Shown piece by piece: positions 25,180 to 34,174 of a stretch of 64,000 nucleotides of DNA. The position numbers and the translations under genes were made by a program. Below the pieces are notes generated by a model. The model saw nothing but the letters and a program-made list of their open reading frames with translations, made no database searches and was not told the DNA's origin. Source of the stretch: a bacterium (lineage in GTDB: Bacteria > JAMCPX01); the NCBI GenBank assembly GCA_021787665.1, contig JAJYLN010000012.1, forward strand, positions 1 to 64,000, read 5' to 3'. The stretch's first letter is position 1, and each line of letters opens with the position of its first letter.

Positions 25180-27970
25180 GTTCCCTCCTCCGGGCCAGGG
25201 CGTATCGTGCAACGAGCAGCAAGGCCGGCAACAACAGCAGGAGGGCCATGCCGTACATGCAGGACGCACTCCCGGACGTACCGTAGGCCAAGCTGCATGA
25301 GAATCCCCTGTTTGGGTAAAGCCTGCCCTCCACCGGCCTCCTGAACACGCCGCCGGAGACGACGAGCGCGTAGGGCTGGTCGTCAGCCGGCTGTACGCCC
25401 TGCGGTACGTTGTGCCCCTTGATCGTGAGCCTGTAGATGCCGGTCTCCGGGTCCGGTATCTCTATCTGCTGAATGTTGTTCGTAAGGTCCGGCTGGTCCA
25501 TCCCGTTGGGGTAGTATGTCCTTCCAGCCGGGTCGGTAACGGACACCTCAAGCTGGTTGACGATAGCTTTGCTCGCTCCCGGGGACGCCGGATAGTCGGT
25601 CCATACCAGCGTGATCATGAGCAGTTCATGGTCGAGCACCTCGAACTCGAGGGTCCTCTGTCCGGCCGTCGTCATGCCCCGACCGGTCGGATAGTCAAAG
25701 ACGTGCAGATACCAGCCCCGGGGAGGTGACAGTAGCCTGCGCAGGTCCAGCCTGCCCCAGCCCTCGACATTGTTGGGCCTGCCGGGCACCTCGAGGTACT
25801 TCCCGATGCCGTACTGTCCCGGATACATGTCGTGGGCCGTGTTGATCAGAACGGCCTTCACCAGCGCCGCAGACGGCGCGGTCATACCCCGCAACGCAAG
25901 CCACTGCCGTACGATCGCTGCTCCGCCGGCAGCGACCGGCGTCGCCATGCTCGTCCCGCCGAGGAACACATAGCGCCTGTCCTCGCGCGACGTGGCCGTT
26001 ATCCCCCAGGAAGACGCCGAGCCCCATCCGTCGGTAACCGTACTGATGGCGATATCGTCGAGCATCACGTAGTCCGCAGGATCAGACGCGGACACCGTGA
26101 ACCGCAGGCCGAACCCGTTCAGATTGTCCGTACTGGTATCGGTAAGATAGGAGAGGATATCGTAGTCCTTACCCTGCCAGCCGGTCGTTTCCGTAAAGGT
26201 GTCCATGGTTATCCATGACCCGGACGACGGGTCATAGCATTCCAGGGAAAGAACGCCGTCCGGCAGGTAAGAGCTCACGGAAAACGAGAGTTCCGCTCGC
26301 CCGCTCACGCTTGCGATGGAGAGTGGGGTGAAGAGCTCTGCAGCAGACAGCACCGGAGCGGTCACAACGGTCACCCCGAGCGCCTGGGCACTCTCGTAGC
26401 CATACTTCTGTATCGCGAAACCCTGCGACGTGCCGCTTATCGAGAACGCCCCCGGACCGTGCTCGAAGCCGTTGGAGTAAAACACGGAGCCGGACCGCGC
26501 GGACAGGATAAAGGTGCCGGGAGCAACGAGGTCCGGCTCTATCCTGCCATCGGATGCAGGGCCCCGACTCGAGAACGCGGCCATGCCGTCAGGATCGTCA
26601 GCGATCCTGCCCGTACTGATGGGGGGCGCGGGGAAGCTCGCCGGCCAGGCAACGCCGTAGGTCAGTTTGATCGTGGGCCGGTAGCTCTCGGATGCACCCA
26701 CGGTCAGACAGTCCTTGGCCAGCGCCGGTGTCTCTATGCTACCAGGGTCCACGATCCCGTCCGCGTCCGCGTCCATACCGTCATTGCCTGCCGCAAACAG
26801 GACGAGCATGTCCGGGTGCGACCACATGAAGGTGTCGAGCTCCCATGCGAGTATGTCGTAGTAGTTTATATTCGATACGCCCCAGCTATCGCTGTGAATG
26901 CGGGGAGCGAGCGGGTCGTCATAGGCCTGCTCGAACAGCTTGCCTATGGAGAAGGATATGCCGGTGAATTGTCCTTGTCTGTTCATGACGGCCTGGAACA
27001 CGAACCGGTCAACGCCGTACGCCATGCCGTCGTGGGGCATACCGGCGAACGGCGTCACGGTGTCGTGCCCGAGCAGCGTGCCGGCCACGTGTGTTCCGTG
27101 GCCCACATTATCTGCAAAGGAATACACGTCCGGATAGCCCTCCGCGTACACGCTCACCTGCTTGCCCAGGAACGCAGGATGGAACGGCATACCGGTGCCT
27201 GTGTCTGTAATCGTCCCATAGAACCTGCCCTCCGAAGGATCGTAAGCAAGCCCGGCATTGCCGGTATCGAGCCCGGTGTCTGCTATCGCTACGGCCTGGC
27301 CCCGGCCGTCATAGCCGTTAGTATTCTCGTACACGGTGGACGCAGACATCCTTGCGCCGATGATCCATGACGCCACGTCATTAAGCAGGATAAAACGCGG
27401 GTAGGGCTGAATCCACCTGACGTCGCTGGAGGACGCAAGCGAGAGGAGCGATCCGGCGCCGGCACGCACATGGGCCAACGGGCCGTCGCCGCTCCGTGCT
27501 GTTCCGACGACCGTTCCCTCGAGAGACTCGATGTCCTGCACGAGCGTCCCGCCGGTGACGGATCGGAATCCGAGCACGAGCGCGTCATAGGTTGCGTCCG
27601 GGCCGGATGCAATGAGCCGGTCGTAGAAGTCAGGCGGTACTCTGAATGAGGGCCGGTAGGCCCATACGCCGGCAAGCCTGTCTTTCAGGTTCAGCAGGTC
27701 TCCCCGGTTCGCAAGCACGATGAACCCGTTCTCCGGAACATAGCCTTCCTTGACCATCCCGGACGATTCGAGCATCGAGACGTCCGCAGGCATGACCCTG
27801 CCCCTGAACCGGATTATATAGGGCAATCTGCCGGAAGGCAGGGACGACATGCGCAGGGAGGCGTCCCGGTCCACGACGTGGCCGTTGAATATCAGGGGCC
27901 CTGTCCCCCGGCCACATCCCGCCAGGGACAGTCCTGCCAAAGTCATCAACCTAATGAAATACCGTGTCAT
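25169..27970 (-). CDS. Membrane-anchored S8 subtilisin-like protease, KP-43-like
   Basis: 933-residue exported protease. A lipoprotein-like signal has LSLAGC at Cys19. The S8 triad is Asp231 (ADTGLD), His291 (HGTHVAG) and Ser674 (GGTSMATP). About 170 residues separate APGTFILSAR (near 485) from the Ser motif; this inserted segment ends in VMLDDIAIS and looks like a MAM/jelly-roll beta domain. A C-terminal beta-sandwich (about 760-880) resembles that of the KP-43 subtilases. The end is Cys-Met-Tyr-Gly, a hydrophobic helix and an Arg-rich tail, like a membrane anchor or sorting signal. It overlaps the rlmB-like start and the amidohydrolase stop. Substrate unknown. Confidence 0.88.
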   Translation of the reverse strand: MTRYFIRLMTLAGLSLAGCGRGTGPLIFNGHVVDRDASLRMSSLPSGRLPYIIRFRGRVMPADVSMLESSGMVKEGYVPENGFIVLANRGDLLNLKDRLAGVWAYRPSFRVPPDFYDRLIASGPDATYDALVLGFRSVTGGTLVQDIESLEGTVVGTARSGDGPLAHVRAGAGSLLSLASSSDVRWIQPYPRFILLNDVASWIIGARMSASTVYENTNGYDGRGQAVAIADTGLDTGNAGLAYDPSEGRFYGTITDTGTGMPFHPAFLGKQVSVYAEGYPDVYSFADNVGHGTHVAGTLLGHDTVTPFAGMPHDGMAYGVDRFVFQAVMNRQGQFTGISFSIGKLFEQAYDDPLAPRIHSDSWGVSNINYYDILAWELDTFMWSHPDMLVLFAAGNDGMDADADGIVDPGSIETPALAKDCLTVGASESYRPTIKLTYGVAWPASFPAPPISTGRIADDPDGMAAFSSRGPASDGRIEPDLVAPGTFILSARSGSVFYSNGFEHGPGAFSISGTSQGFAIQKYGYESAQALGVTVVTAPVLSAAELFTPLSIASVSGRAELSFSVSSYLPDGVLSLECYDPSSGSWITMDTFTETTGWQGKDYDILSYLTDTSTDNLNGFGLRFTVSASDPADYVMLDDIAISTVTDGWGSASSWGITATSREDRRYVFLGGTSMATPVAAGGAAIVRQWLALRGMTAPSAALVKAVLINTAHDMYPGQYGIGKYLEVPGRPNNVEGWGRLDLRRLLSPPRGWYLHVFDYPTGRGMTTAGQRTLEFEVLDHELLMITLVWTDYPASPGASKAIVNQLEVSVTDPAGRTYYPNGMDQPDLTNNIQQIEIPDPETGIYRLTIKGHNVPQGVQPADDQPYALVVSGGVFRRPVEGRLYPNRGFSCSLAYGTSGSASCMYGMALLLLLPALLLVARYALARRRERGA

Positions 27971-29138
27971 AAAGGTTCCTTATCTGCGACGATGGCGTGT
28001 TGATAATCGAGAGGTACGGGTCCTTCACCACGTCGGTATCGAGGTATATGAGCCCGGCACGCTTGCCCCTTTCTATGCTCCCGAGCCTGTCCTCAATGAA
28101 CAGGGCGCGCGCCCCCCGGATCGTTGCCGCCTCTATGGCAAACATACCTGCCTTCGATTTCAGCACCGGCCGTGCGATCAGGTACAGGAACCGTATCTCG
28201 TCTATCATGTCGAGCGAATAGTTACTGCTCAGCCCGTCCGTGCCGATACCGAGCCTCGGATAGTCACGGAGCAAGCCTATGTCCGGCAGACCCACGCCGA
28301 GATACGCGTTGCTCCTCGGACACAAAACGATGCCGGCCCCGTGCGAAGCGGCGAGCGCGAGGTCGTGCCTGTCGGTGTGGACAAAATGCACGAGCGTAGC
28401 GTGCTTTCTGAAGAACCCGAGCCGGTACAGGTAATCGACCGGGGACCTGCTCCCGGCCATGGCAGGATCCCTTCGTACCAGCAGGCCCAGCCTCCGCGCG
28501 AAGTTGTTGTCCTGCCCGGCGACGAGCCTGCATTCATCGATGCTTTCTGCTATGTGCGTCCCGTACGTAGCGAACCGTGCAGGCGCCTCCCGGTATGCCT
28601 CTGCCGGGGTCGAGTACGGCGCGTGCAGGAACGGCCTTTCTTCTATGGCAGCGCCGCGGGTATACGGCCTCTCTACGAGCTTGCGGAGGGACGTGGCTTC
28701 CCGGAAGAGCACGGTATACAGGGGGGCATCGAGGAGGGGCTGTCGGTCGATACCGATGGTTGATATCTCGCCTACCCCGACAACGCCGGACCGAACGAGC
28801 ACCTCTATACCTTCACGGACGCCGATCGCGGCCTTCTTCCGGGAGAGTGTGAGTCTTTGTTTCACGATCCCGAGTATCCATGCAGGGAAATCATCCTCCG
28901 GATCGAGCTTTGCCTGCAGGAAACCGAGCTCGAGGTGCACGTGCCCATTGATGAACCCGGGCATGAGCATGCCACTGCCGAGTTCCACGGTGTCGGCCCT
29001 GTACCTCCTTGCGAGCCTGCCCAGACGGTCCACATCATGAATGAGGCCGTCCCTCACATACACGGCGCCGTCCTTGATTACGGGTGATACAACCGGGAAC
29101 ACGTGGCGCGCCGAGAGAATGATGCCCTTAGTATTCAT
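27951..29138 (-). CDS. Amidohydrolase, probable aminodeoxyfutalosine deaminase (MqnX-like)
   Basis: 395-residue metal-dependent deaminase of the cog0402 amidohydrolase group. The metal-binding HVHLE motif, HAPYS, THIAES, LVHFVH, CPRSN and GTDGLSSNYSL motifs are visible in order. From memory, the last three and the overall layout resemble the 6-aminodeoxyfutalosine deaminases of Campylobacterota (HP0267/Nis0429 type). With mqnD in the same window, a role in futalosine menaquinone synthesis is plausible. Alternatives are S-adenosylhomocysteine, guanine or chlorohydrolase-type deaminases. The ATG at 29138 is preferred over one six codons upstream. Its end overlaps the protease start by 20 bases. 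Confidence 0.7.
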   Translation of the reverse strand: MNTKGIILSARHVFPVVSPVIKDGAVYVRDGLIHDVDRLGRLARRYRADTVELGSGMLMPGFINGHVHLELGFLQAKLDPEDDFPAWILGIVKQRLTLSRKKAAIGVREGIEVLVRSGVVGVGEISTIGIDRQPLLDAPLYTVLFREATSLRKLVERPYTRGAAIEERPFLHAPYSTPAEAYREAPARFATYGTHIAESIDECRLVAGQDNNFARRLGLLVRRDPAMAGSRSPVDYLYRLGFFRKHATLVHFVHTDRHDLALAASHGAGIVLCPRSNAYLGVGLPDIGLLRDYPRLGIGTDGLSSNYSLDMIDEIRFLYLIARPVLKSKAGMFAIEAATIRGARALFIEDRLGSIERGKRAGLIYLDTDVVKDPYLSIINTPSSQIRNLYDTVFH

Positions 29139-29235
29139 GCCCAGTCCCTGCCGCAAGCTATCCTGCTAATCTCCCTGCCATGCAGCAGCTTCCCGGCTTC
29201 TGTCAAAATCTGGCAGACAATGTCTTTAAACAAGT

Positions 29236-29529
29236 TCATACTGAAAGAGTGCCTTTCCGAATAAGATACTTTACCGCCTTTTCCTGACGCTCATTTAAAC
29301 CTTTTATTTTAATCTTTTGAAGCCGACTGTCCTGTTTAATCAACTGCTTGCCCGTAGTCTGGATTTCGGTCATCTGGGACCGTAGCCCGTCTACAAAATA
29401 TGCAAGCCAATTGGTCATGTCCCTATCGTTCTTGAGATTTATCGCGTCCGGAAAACCGCGCACCCGCTCGACCTCAACGAGTCCCCTGTGTATCTTCAGT
29501 GTTATGGTATATTTCTGATTAAATACCAT
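29236..29529 (-). pseudogene. Fic-family remnant with the catalytic core deleted
   Basis: 97-codon open frame. Residues 1-32 (YTITLKIHRGLVEVERVRGF region) resemble the N-terminus of Fic-family proteins. Residues 37-55 (DMTNWLAYFVDGLRSQM) and the LNERQEKAVKYL helix resemble the C-terminal part that follows the Fic domain and leads into a winged helix. The central Fic domain with its HPF motif is missing, and the wing ends early at KGTLSV. It is best read as an internally deleted relic. The resemblance is from family memory only. Confidence 0.5.
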
Positions 29530-29655
29530 TGTTTTCCGCCTTTTTTATCTCTTGCCTTCCTTCAGGAGTATGTCCAATTCCTTCTTATCCATGTTTGGTC
29601 CTTATGAACTTCTTCGCTGAGAACTATTGACTCTATTATCTGGACTCTTTAGTTT

Positions 29656-30573
29656 TCATTTCCCCAACACCTTACTTACACGATTGAGCCAGACATCAGT
29701 TAATGATGTTAAATCACCTGTGTCACCTAACCTCAAGGCTGTAAGGTATTTTTCTTTTTCTTTGAGTTCTATGGAAGCGGTTTCGATAGGAGGAAGTCTA
29801 AGTTTAAAGAAAATGGCTGTTAAAAGTATTCTGCCTATACGGCCAGTAAAATCTCTAAACGGATGAATCCATGCAAAACGCCAGTCAATCCATGCGAGCA
29901 GTTCAGCCAATGCATTCATGTCGTCCCTAAGATTGTTTATTCTTGTTTTTAAATCTTCACAAAATAGCCTGCTCTGTATAGGGACTTCATAGAATGGCGT
30001 TGGGATGAGTGTACCTACTTGAACATTTATATCTCTGAATCTGACCGCCCAGTCAGGGAACAGTGCACCGGCAATATCTTTATGGAGCTTGCATATCCAT
30101 TCCGGGGTGACCAATATATCTTCCGGTCTTTGGGCTACTATGCTCTCTATAACTTTCACTACAGTAACGGCGAGAAGCTCAGAAACTTTTGAATAGGCTT
30201 TAACACCATCGGATGTTTCAAAGGAGCGGGTTGAGTCTAACGACTTCGTACGGTCTTTTTCAGGAGAGTCTTCAGGCGGTTTATATCCACCGGCTCCTTC
30301 TCGAACTCCATGGATCTTACCACCAGATCCAGAATCTTTCCCTGATATGCCTTCCTCAGAGTTATTATATCTGAGTGTTTTTTTTGCCAGTTTATCAGGG
30401 CTTGCTGAAGTTTTCTTTTGTCTCGCTCTGTCATGTTTTTGCTCCCCACGTGTATTTTGACACGAATTTTCATTTAATGCAATGGGACCGGCGCGTTGAT
30501 TATCCTTGCCTTTAAAAGATTTCTTCATGGTTTTATTTGGATCGCACCAGTCGATTTGTGTAGCATTTTTCAA
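29656..30573 (-). CDS. Fic/DOC-domain protein (possible AMP-transferase)
   Basis: The Fic motif is at 29835-29870, reading HPFRDFTGRIGR; compared with HPFxxGNGRxxR it has Phe-Thr where Gly-Asn is usual, so the anion loop is altered and activity is uncertain. Family-like sequence starts only near codon 112 (about 30240). The first 110 codons of the open frame are charged, low-complexity and overlap another frame that looks more protein-like (30237-30434). The true start is therefore unclear: a GTG near 30155, a frameshifted fusion, or a broken gene. Fic proteins attach AMP to target proteins and often act as toxins. The neighbourhood is full of gene debris. Confidence 0.6.
   Translation of the reverse strand: MKNATQIDWCDPNKTMKKSFKGKDNQRAGPIALNENSCQNTRGEQKHDRARQKKTSASPDKLAKKTLRYNNSEEGISGKDSGSGGKIHGVREGAGGYKPPEDSPEKDRTKSLDSTRSFETSDGVKAYSKVSELLAVTVVKVIESIVAQRPEDILVTPEWICKLHKDIAGALFPDWAVRFRDINVQVGTLIPTPFYEVPIQSRLFCEDLKTRINNLRDDMNALAELLAWIDWRFAWIHPFRDFTGRIGRILLTAIFFKLRLPPIETASIELKEKEKYLTALRLGDTGDLTSLTDVWLNRVSKVLGK
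30237..30434 (-). CDS. Small helical protein upstream of and overlapping the Fic gene
   Basis: 65 residues from an ATG at 30434 behind GGGGAG (a longer form starts at 30473). The sequence is charged and helical, with no membrane segment. It stops inside the Fic frame. It could be an antitoxin partner, or the true N-terminal module of the Fic protein joined by a -1 shift at the AAA AAG pair (30255-30260). The class I Fic antitoxin signature, Ser/Thr-xxx-Glu-Gly/Asn, is not met: the nearest match, SMEFEK, has Lys in the last position. No family is recognised. Confidence 0.4.
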   Translation of the reverse strand: MTERDKRKLQQALINWQKKHSDIITLRKAYQGKILDLVVRSMEFEKEPVDINRLKTLLKKTVRSR

Positions 30574-31166
30574 CCAATTTTATACCAATTTTCGTAATAC
30601 TCCCTTGCCGACATTCCGCCCAATCTCTCATGAGGACATACCGTGTTATAGTCCTCGATCCAGCCGGACATTTTGGCGCGTACGTCTTCAAAGCTCGCGC
30701 ACAGGTTCTGGTTAACATAATCCGCCCGTATCCACCGATTCATAGATTCAGATACCCCGTTACTCTCAGGACTCCGTACCGGCGTATTGCACACCTCAAA
30801 CCCTACACTCTCCATCCATGCCACCAGCTCCTTGTCGATGTATTCTGCCCCATGGTCCGTCAAAAGCTGGAGCTTGGTTCCCTCGGGGATGCGTTCCATC
30901 CCAAACCGTTTCACAAGCGCTTCTTGTATCATCTTCTGCACAACACTTAAAACCAGGGACCTCTCCCCTGCATACGAGAGCACCGCGATATTACCACAGT
31001 CCGTTATCATAGCCAATCTCCCTTTTCCCCGGTTCCAACACCGTATCTCAAGGATGTCCGATGACCAGCGCTGATTCAGCAATGCCGCGATTACCTGCAC
31101 GGTGTGAGGTCGTTTCTTATGCCGCCGTGTATTGCGTTCGGTACTCAGCCTGTGATTCAAGCGCAT
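30570..31166 (-). pseudogene. IS3-family (IS2-like) transposase OrfB, 5'-truncated
   Basis: 198 codons covering the integrase catalytic domain. The DDE residues fall in SSDILE, LLTDHGAEY and SPESNGVSES, as in IS2-group OrfB proteins. The N-terminal helix-turn-helix part (about 80-100 residues) and OrfA are missing: upstream in the same frame is a stop (TAG at 31182) and then an unrelated stub. No inverted repeats could be assigned. The element is most likely an inactive fragment. Confidence 0.75.
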
Positions 31167-31181
31167 ATTCGAGGGGGTTGA

Positions 31182-31304
31182 CTATAGGAATGAAAGATTC
31201 TGTGACCTTAACAGGGCCACATCTTTCATTTTGGCAAACGGTTTCTTGTTTGTTTCGAACCGTTCGATGAGATCGGATACTTGTTGAGGAAGCGGTTCAT
31301 TCAT
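31182..31304 (-). pseudogene. 40-codon gene stub upstream of the transposase fragment
   Basis: An ATG at 31304 opens a 40-codon frame containing LIERFETNKKPFAKM and ending in TAG at 31182, directly in frame with the transposase fragment. The composition looks like the start of a real protein cut off by the insertion, but no family is recognised with confidence. Confidence 0.3.
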
Positions 31305-31683
31305 AACATCATAACTCCCTTATCTTAAGGGAGAGATATACACCTTTATCTTATGTAAGGAGGATGACGCTGGAGTACAGGCATGCCTGCGCGCTAAAAC
31401 AAAGGTGAACTTCGCTGTGCAGGTACGCCTTATTGATTGGCCATCCATGAATATCCTTTGTTCAGATTTTCATGCCTTTTGCTATGAAATCTTGTTTCGC
31501 TTCATGCGCAGGGGGCCTGGAGGTGTCGTTTTTTTTCTGTTGCCGGAGCATGGTGCGCCTTTGTTGCTCTTTTGACGCACGACCATACCATCTCGCATAG
31601 GTGTAGATCAGTATGGAGTGGGGCTTTGTTCGGCCGATGTGACCCGATGGCGAAGGGTGCCCGCCTGAATCTATCCTTCTTTT
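31305..31683. other. Non-coding stretch at the island edge
   Basis: No convincing gene is seen in these 379 bases. An 8-bp perfect hairpin (CTCCCTTA, loop TCT, TAAGGGAG) lies at 31315-31333, just before the gene stub on the minus strand. The rest is unremarkable. Confidence 0.5.
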
Positions 31684-32964
31684 TTACTCGCCGAACAGAT
31701 GGAACACCAGCCCGGACAGGAGCTTGGGATAGAAGTAGGTCGTCTTCTGCGGCATATTGAGCCCGCCGAGGGCAACGGCCTTCACGTCCCCGGCCGTCGG
31801 CGCATTGAGGACGAACACTGCGTCGCCTTCCTTCATAGACATCAGCGCGCTGTCCAGCTCGTGGTGGTAGGACAGCCTCCCCCCGGAGGAAAACGACTGT
31901 TCCGGTATACCGAGGACCGCTTCGAGTATCTCCTTGTTGAGGATGTACACGTCGAGCGACTTCAACGCCTCAGGGGTAGGGTCGTCCCTGAGCCGCAGGG
32001 GCCTGTAGCCGTGGAGCACATAGTGGTTATCGCTGCCGTGGAGCTTGAACCCGAAGGCCTTGCCCCGGGCCTCTATCTCCCTGACCCATGACTGCACGCG
32101 GTCTCCACCGCCGGTACCGCTCAGCATCTCAACCTCGAAGCAAGCCTTCAGCCTGTCGACCAGCTCTCTCTCGCTGGAGGTGATACCGTGGACGACCCGG
32201 TGCGTGGGGAGTATCACCAGGCCGGGGTCGCTGATATTGGTAAAGTAGGACATAACGTAGTTATAGCCTGCGTCGTCGTCCCGGCCGTGCATGGACGTCC
32301 TATAGTCCCGGTATCGTATCGCGGTCTCGTACCGGTGGTGACCGTCTGCGATATAGGTCTTTTGCCTGCCTATCAGCTTCTCCACGGTGCCGATGATTTT
32401 CTCGTCCGTTATCCTGTAAAAGAAGTGCTCCTCGTCGCCCTCCTTGATGTGCGCAAGCAGGGTGTGTATGGCCGGACTAATCGTGATGCACTCGACGCAC
32501 CTCTTCTCGTCATCGTACAGCACGAAAATGGGCGATAGGTTCGCCGCGCATGCCTTCATCAGCTCGAACCTGTCCTCTTTGGGCTTGGACAGGGTCTTCT
32601 CGTGCGTATAGACGTCGCTCCCGATACGCATAAGGGTGACGAAGCCGTGCCGCTCGAACATCCTGCCTTTCGCCTTGAACCTCTGAATGTAGAGGTAGAT
32701 GGACGGCCGGTCATCGCTGACCAGGACGTTCGTCTGCTTCCACTCCTCTATGAACTTCTTCGCCCTCGAATACCGGTTATTATTGTCCCCGTCGCCCTCG
32801 TGCTGCCTCCCGAGAATGAGTCTGACCACGTTGTACGGGTGCTTCTTATACAGGGCCTCCTGCTGGACCTCACTGATGACGTCGTAGGGCGGCGCGACCA
32901 CCTGCGATAGGTCGAGCAGTTTGTCGTTGTATCGTGTTCCCCTAAACGGCCGTATTTCTGTCAT
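31684..32964 (-). CDS. DUF1015 family protein
   Basis: 426 residues spanning the whole DUF1015 family. The N-terminal PFRGTRYN and VVAPPYDVI segments and the YIADGHHRYETA motif (near residue 215) are diagnostic, and FFYPKLLSG-like sequence closes the protein. The ADGHHR motif has a ParB/sulfiredoxin-like nucleotide-binding look. A few members have been linked to serine phosphorylation; I would not assign that here. It overlaps the tsaC/sua5 stop by 23 bases, so the two are probably in one operon. Confidence 0.85.
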   Translation of the reverse strand: MTEIRPFRGTRYNDKLLDLSQVVAPPYDVISEVQQEALYKKHPYNVVRLILGRQHEGDGDNNNRYSRAKKFIEEWKQTNVLVSDDRPSIYLYIQRFKAKGRMFERHGFVTLMRIGSDVYTHEKTLSKPKEDRFELMKACAANLSPIFVLYDDEKRCVECITISPAIHTLLAHIKEGDEEHFFYRITDEKIIGTVEKLIGRQKTYIADGHHRYETAIRYRDYRTSMHGRDDDAGYNYVMSYFTNISDPGLVILPTHRVVHGITSSERELVDRLKACFEVEMLSGTGGGDRVQSWVREIEARGKAFGFKLHGSDNHYVLHGYRPLRLRDDPTPEALKSLDVYILNKEILEAVLGIPEQSFSSGGRLSYHHELDSALMSMKEGDAVFVLNAPTAGDVKAVALGGLNMPQKTTYFYPKLLSGLVFHLFGE

Positions 32965-33601
32965 ACAATACCCTCTCTATTTCAGCCTTCGTAATAATGC
33001 CATCCCGTACATAGAATATTCGTTCCTCGGTCACATCGACCACCGTGGAAGGCACCGTGCGTATCATACCCCCGTCAATTATAAGGTCAACCTTATCGGT
33101 AATGGACCGCGGCGTGCCTGACACAGACCCGACCTGCTCCTCGCCGGTCCTGTTTGCGCTCGTGGACACGAGCGGATGATCATAGACAGAAAATATTGAC
33201 CCGATCAACGGATGGGGGGACAACCTCAGCCCGATCGTGCCAGTGCCTGCTGTGAGCATGCTGCTGAGGCCGGGCCGGGCCCTGAACACGAGCGTCAGCG
33301 CACCAGGCCAGAACGCCCGTATCAGCCGCTCTGCAACAGGCGTTACCTCCGCGGCGAGCCCCTTCAGCATGTCCCTGTCCCTGATAAGTAGGATCAGAGG
33401 CCTGCCCTGTGTGCGCTGCTTTATCTGCGAGACCCGCTCGACAGCGGCCTCGTTGAAGGCATCGCAGCCTATCCCGTAGACGGTCTCGGTGGGGTAGAGG
33501 ATGGTCCTGCCCTGTCTCAGGGAATCGGTTATGACCCGTATCTTCTTGCTGTCCACGAGGACATCGCTGAGGCTTAAGATGCGGTACGGAAGTTCGTCCA
33601 T
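32942..33601 (-). CDS. tsaC: L-threonylcarbamoyladenylate synthase (YrdC/Sua5 type)
   Basis: 219-residue YrdC-domain protein. It has [14 protein letters not shown] near residue 35, KQRTQGRPL with the basic nucleotide-binding residues, FWPGALTLV, and STSANRTGE. The enzyme makes threonylcarbamoyl-AMP for the t6A37 tRNA modification. It lacks the C-terminal Sua5 domain, so it is the short TsaC form. The first 20 residues may be an extension. It overlaps the DUF1015 gene downstream. Confidence 0.93.
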   Translation of the reverse strand: MDELPYRILSLSDVLVDSKKIRVITDSLRQGRTILYPTETVYGIGCDAFNEAAVERVSQIKQRTQGRPLILLIRDRDMLKGLAAEVTPVAERLIRAFWPGALTLVFRARPGLSSMLTAGTGTIGLRLSPHPLIGSIFSVYDHPLVSTSANRTGEEQVGSVSGTPRSITDKVDLIIDGGMIRTVPSTVVDVTEERIFYVRDGIITKAEIERVLYDRNTAV

Positions 33602-33646
33602 GTATGAAATCCTGGCCCGGGGGAGATCCTGCCCCGCCGGCCACGG

Positions 33647-34120
33647 CTACTTCTTTTTGCTGCCGGCAAGGTCTCGCCTGTATTTCAGGAGCTTACGGTT
33701 CAGGGACCTGTCGTTGAGCGCGAGTATTTCCAAGGCGAGCAAAGCAGCGTTCTTTGCACCGGCCTCCCCGATGGCAACCGTGGCAACCGGTATACCCCCC
33801 GGCATCTGCACGGTCGATAAGAGCGCGTCCATGCCGGACAGGTATGATGAGGGGAGCGGCACGCCTATCACCGGCAGCATGGTTTCAGAGGCCATTGCCC
33901 CGGCGAGGTGGGCGGCGCCGCCGGCGCCGGCGATAATGATGCTGTAGCCGTTTTCGCCCGCCCGTGCGGCAAGCTCCCTGGTCCTGCCCGGAGCCCTATG
34001 TGCCGAGGAGACCACCATATCGTAGCCTAAGGAAAAATCGTCCAGCACCTTTGCGCATTCGGACATGAACTTCGCGTCCGAACTGCTACCCATGACGATC
34101 AAAATCTTCTTTGTCTTCAT
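33647..34120 (-). CDS. purE: N5-carboxyaminoimidazole ribonucleotide mutase
   Basis: 157 residues, class I PurE. The start [10 protein letters not shown] binds the nucleotide phosphate, [10 protein letters not shown] contains the catalytic His, and [14 protein letters not shown] completes the active site. It acts in purine synthesis with PurK, which is not in the window. It lies 45 bases after the pth-side genes' opposite neighbour and upstream of tsaC in the same direction, possibly one transcript. Confidence 0.95.
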   Translation of the reverse strand: MKTKKILIVMGSSSDAKFMSECAKVLDDFSLGYDMVVSSAHRAPGRTRELAARAGENGYSIIIAGAGGAAHLAGAMASETMLPVIGVPLPSSYLSGMDALLSTVQMPGGIPVATVAIGEAGAKNAALLALEILALNDRSLNRKLLKYRRDLAGSKKK

Positions 34121-34174
34121 ACAGGCTGTGTATCACAGGGGAGCGATCCGATCAAACAAATGCCCGGCAGGCCA

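Noticed and set aside
29545-29592. 15-residue frame starting MDKKELDILLKEGKR before the Fic remnant
   Set aside because: It resembles the first residues of AlbA_2-type proteins, but it is too short to tell from chance.
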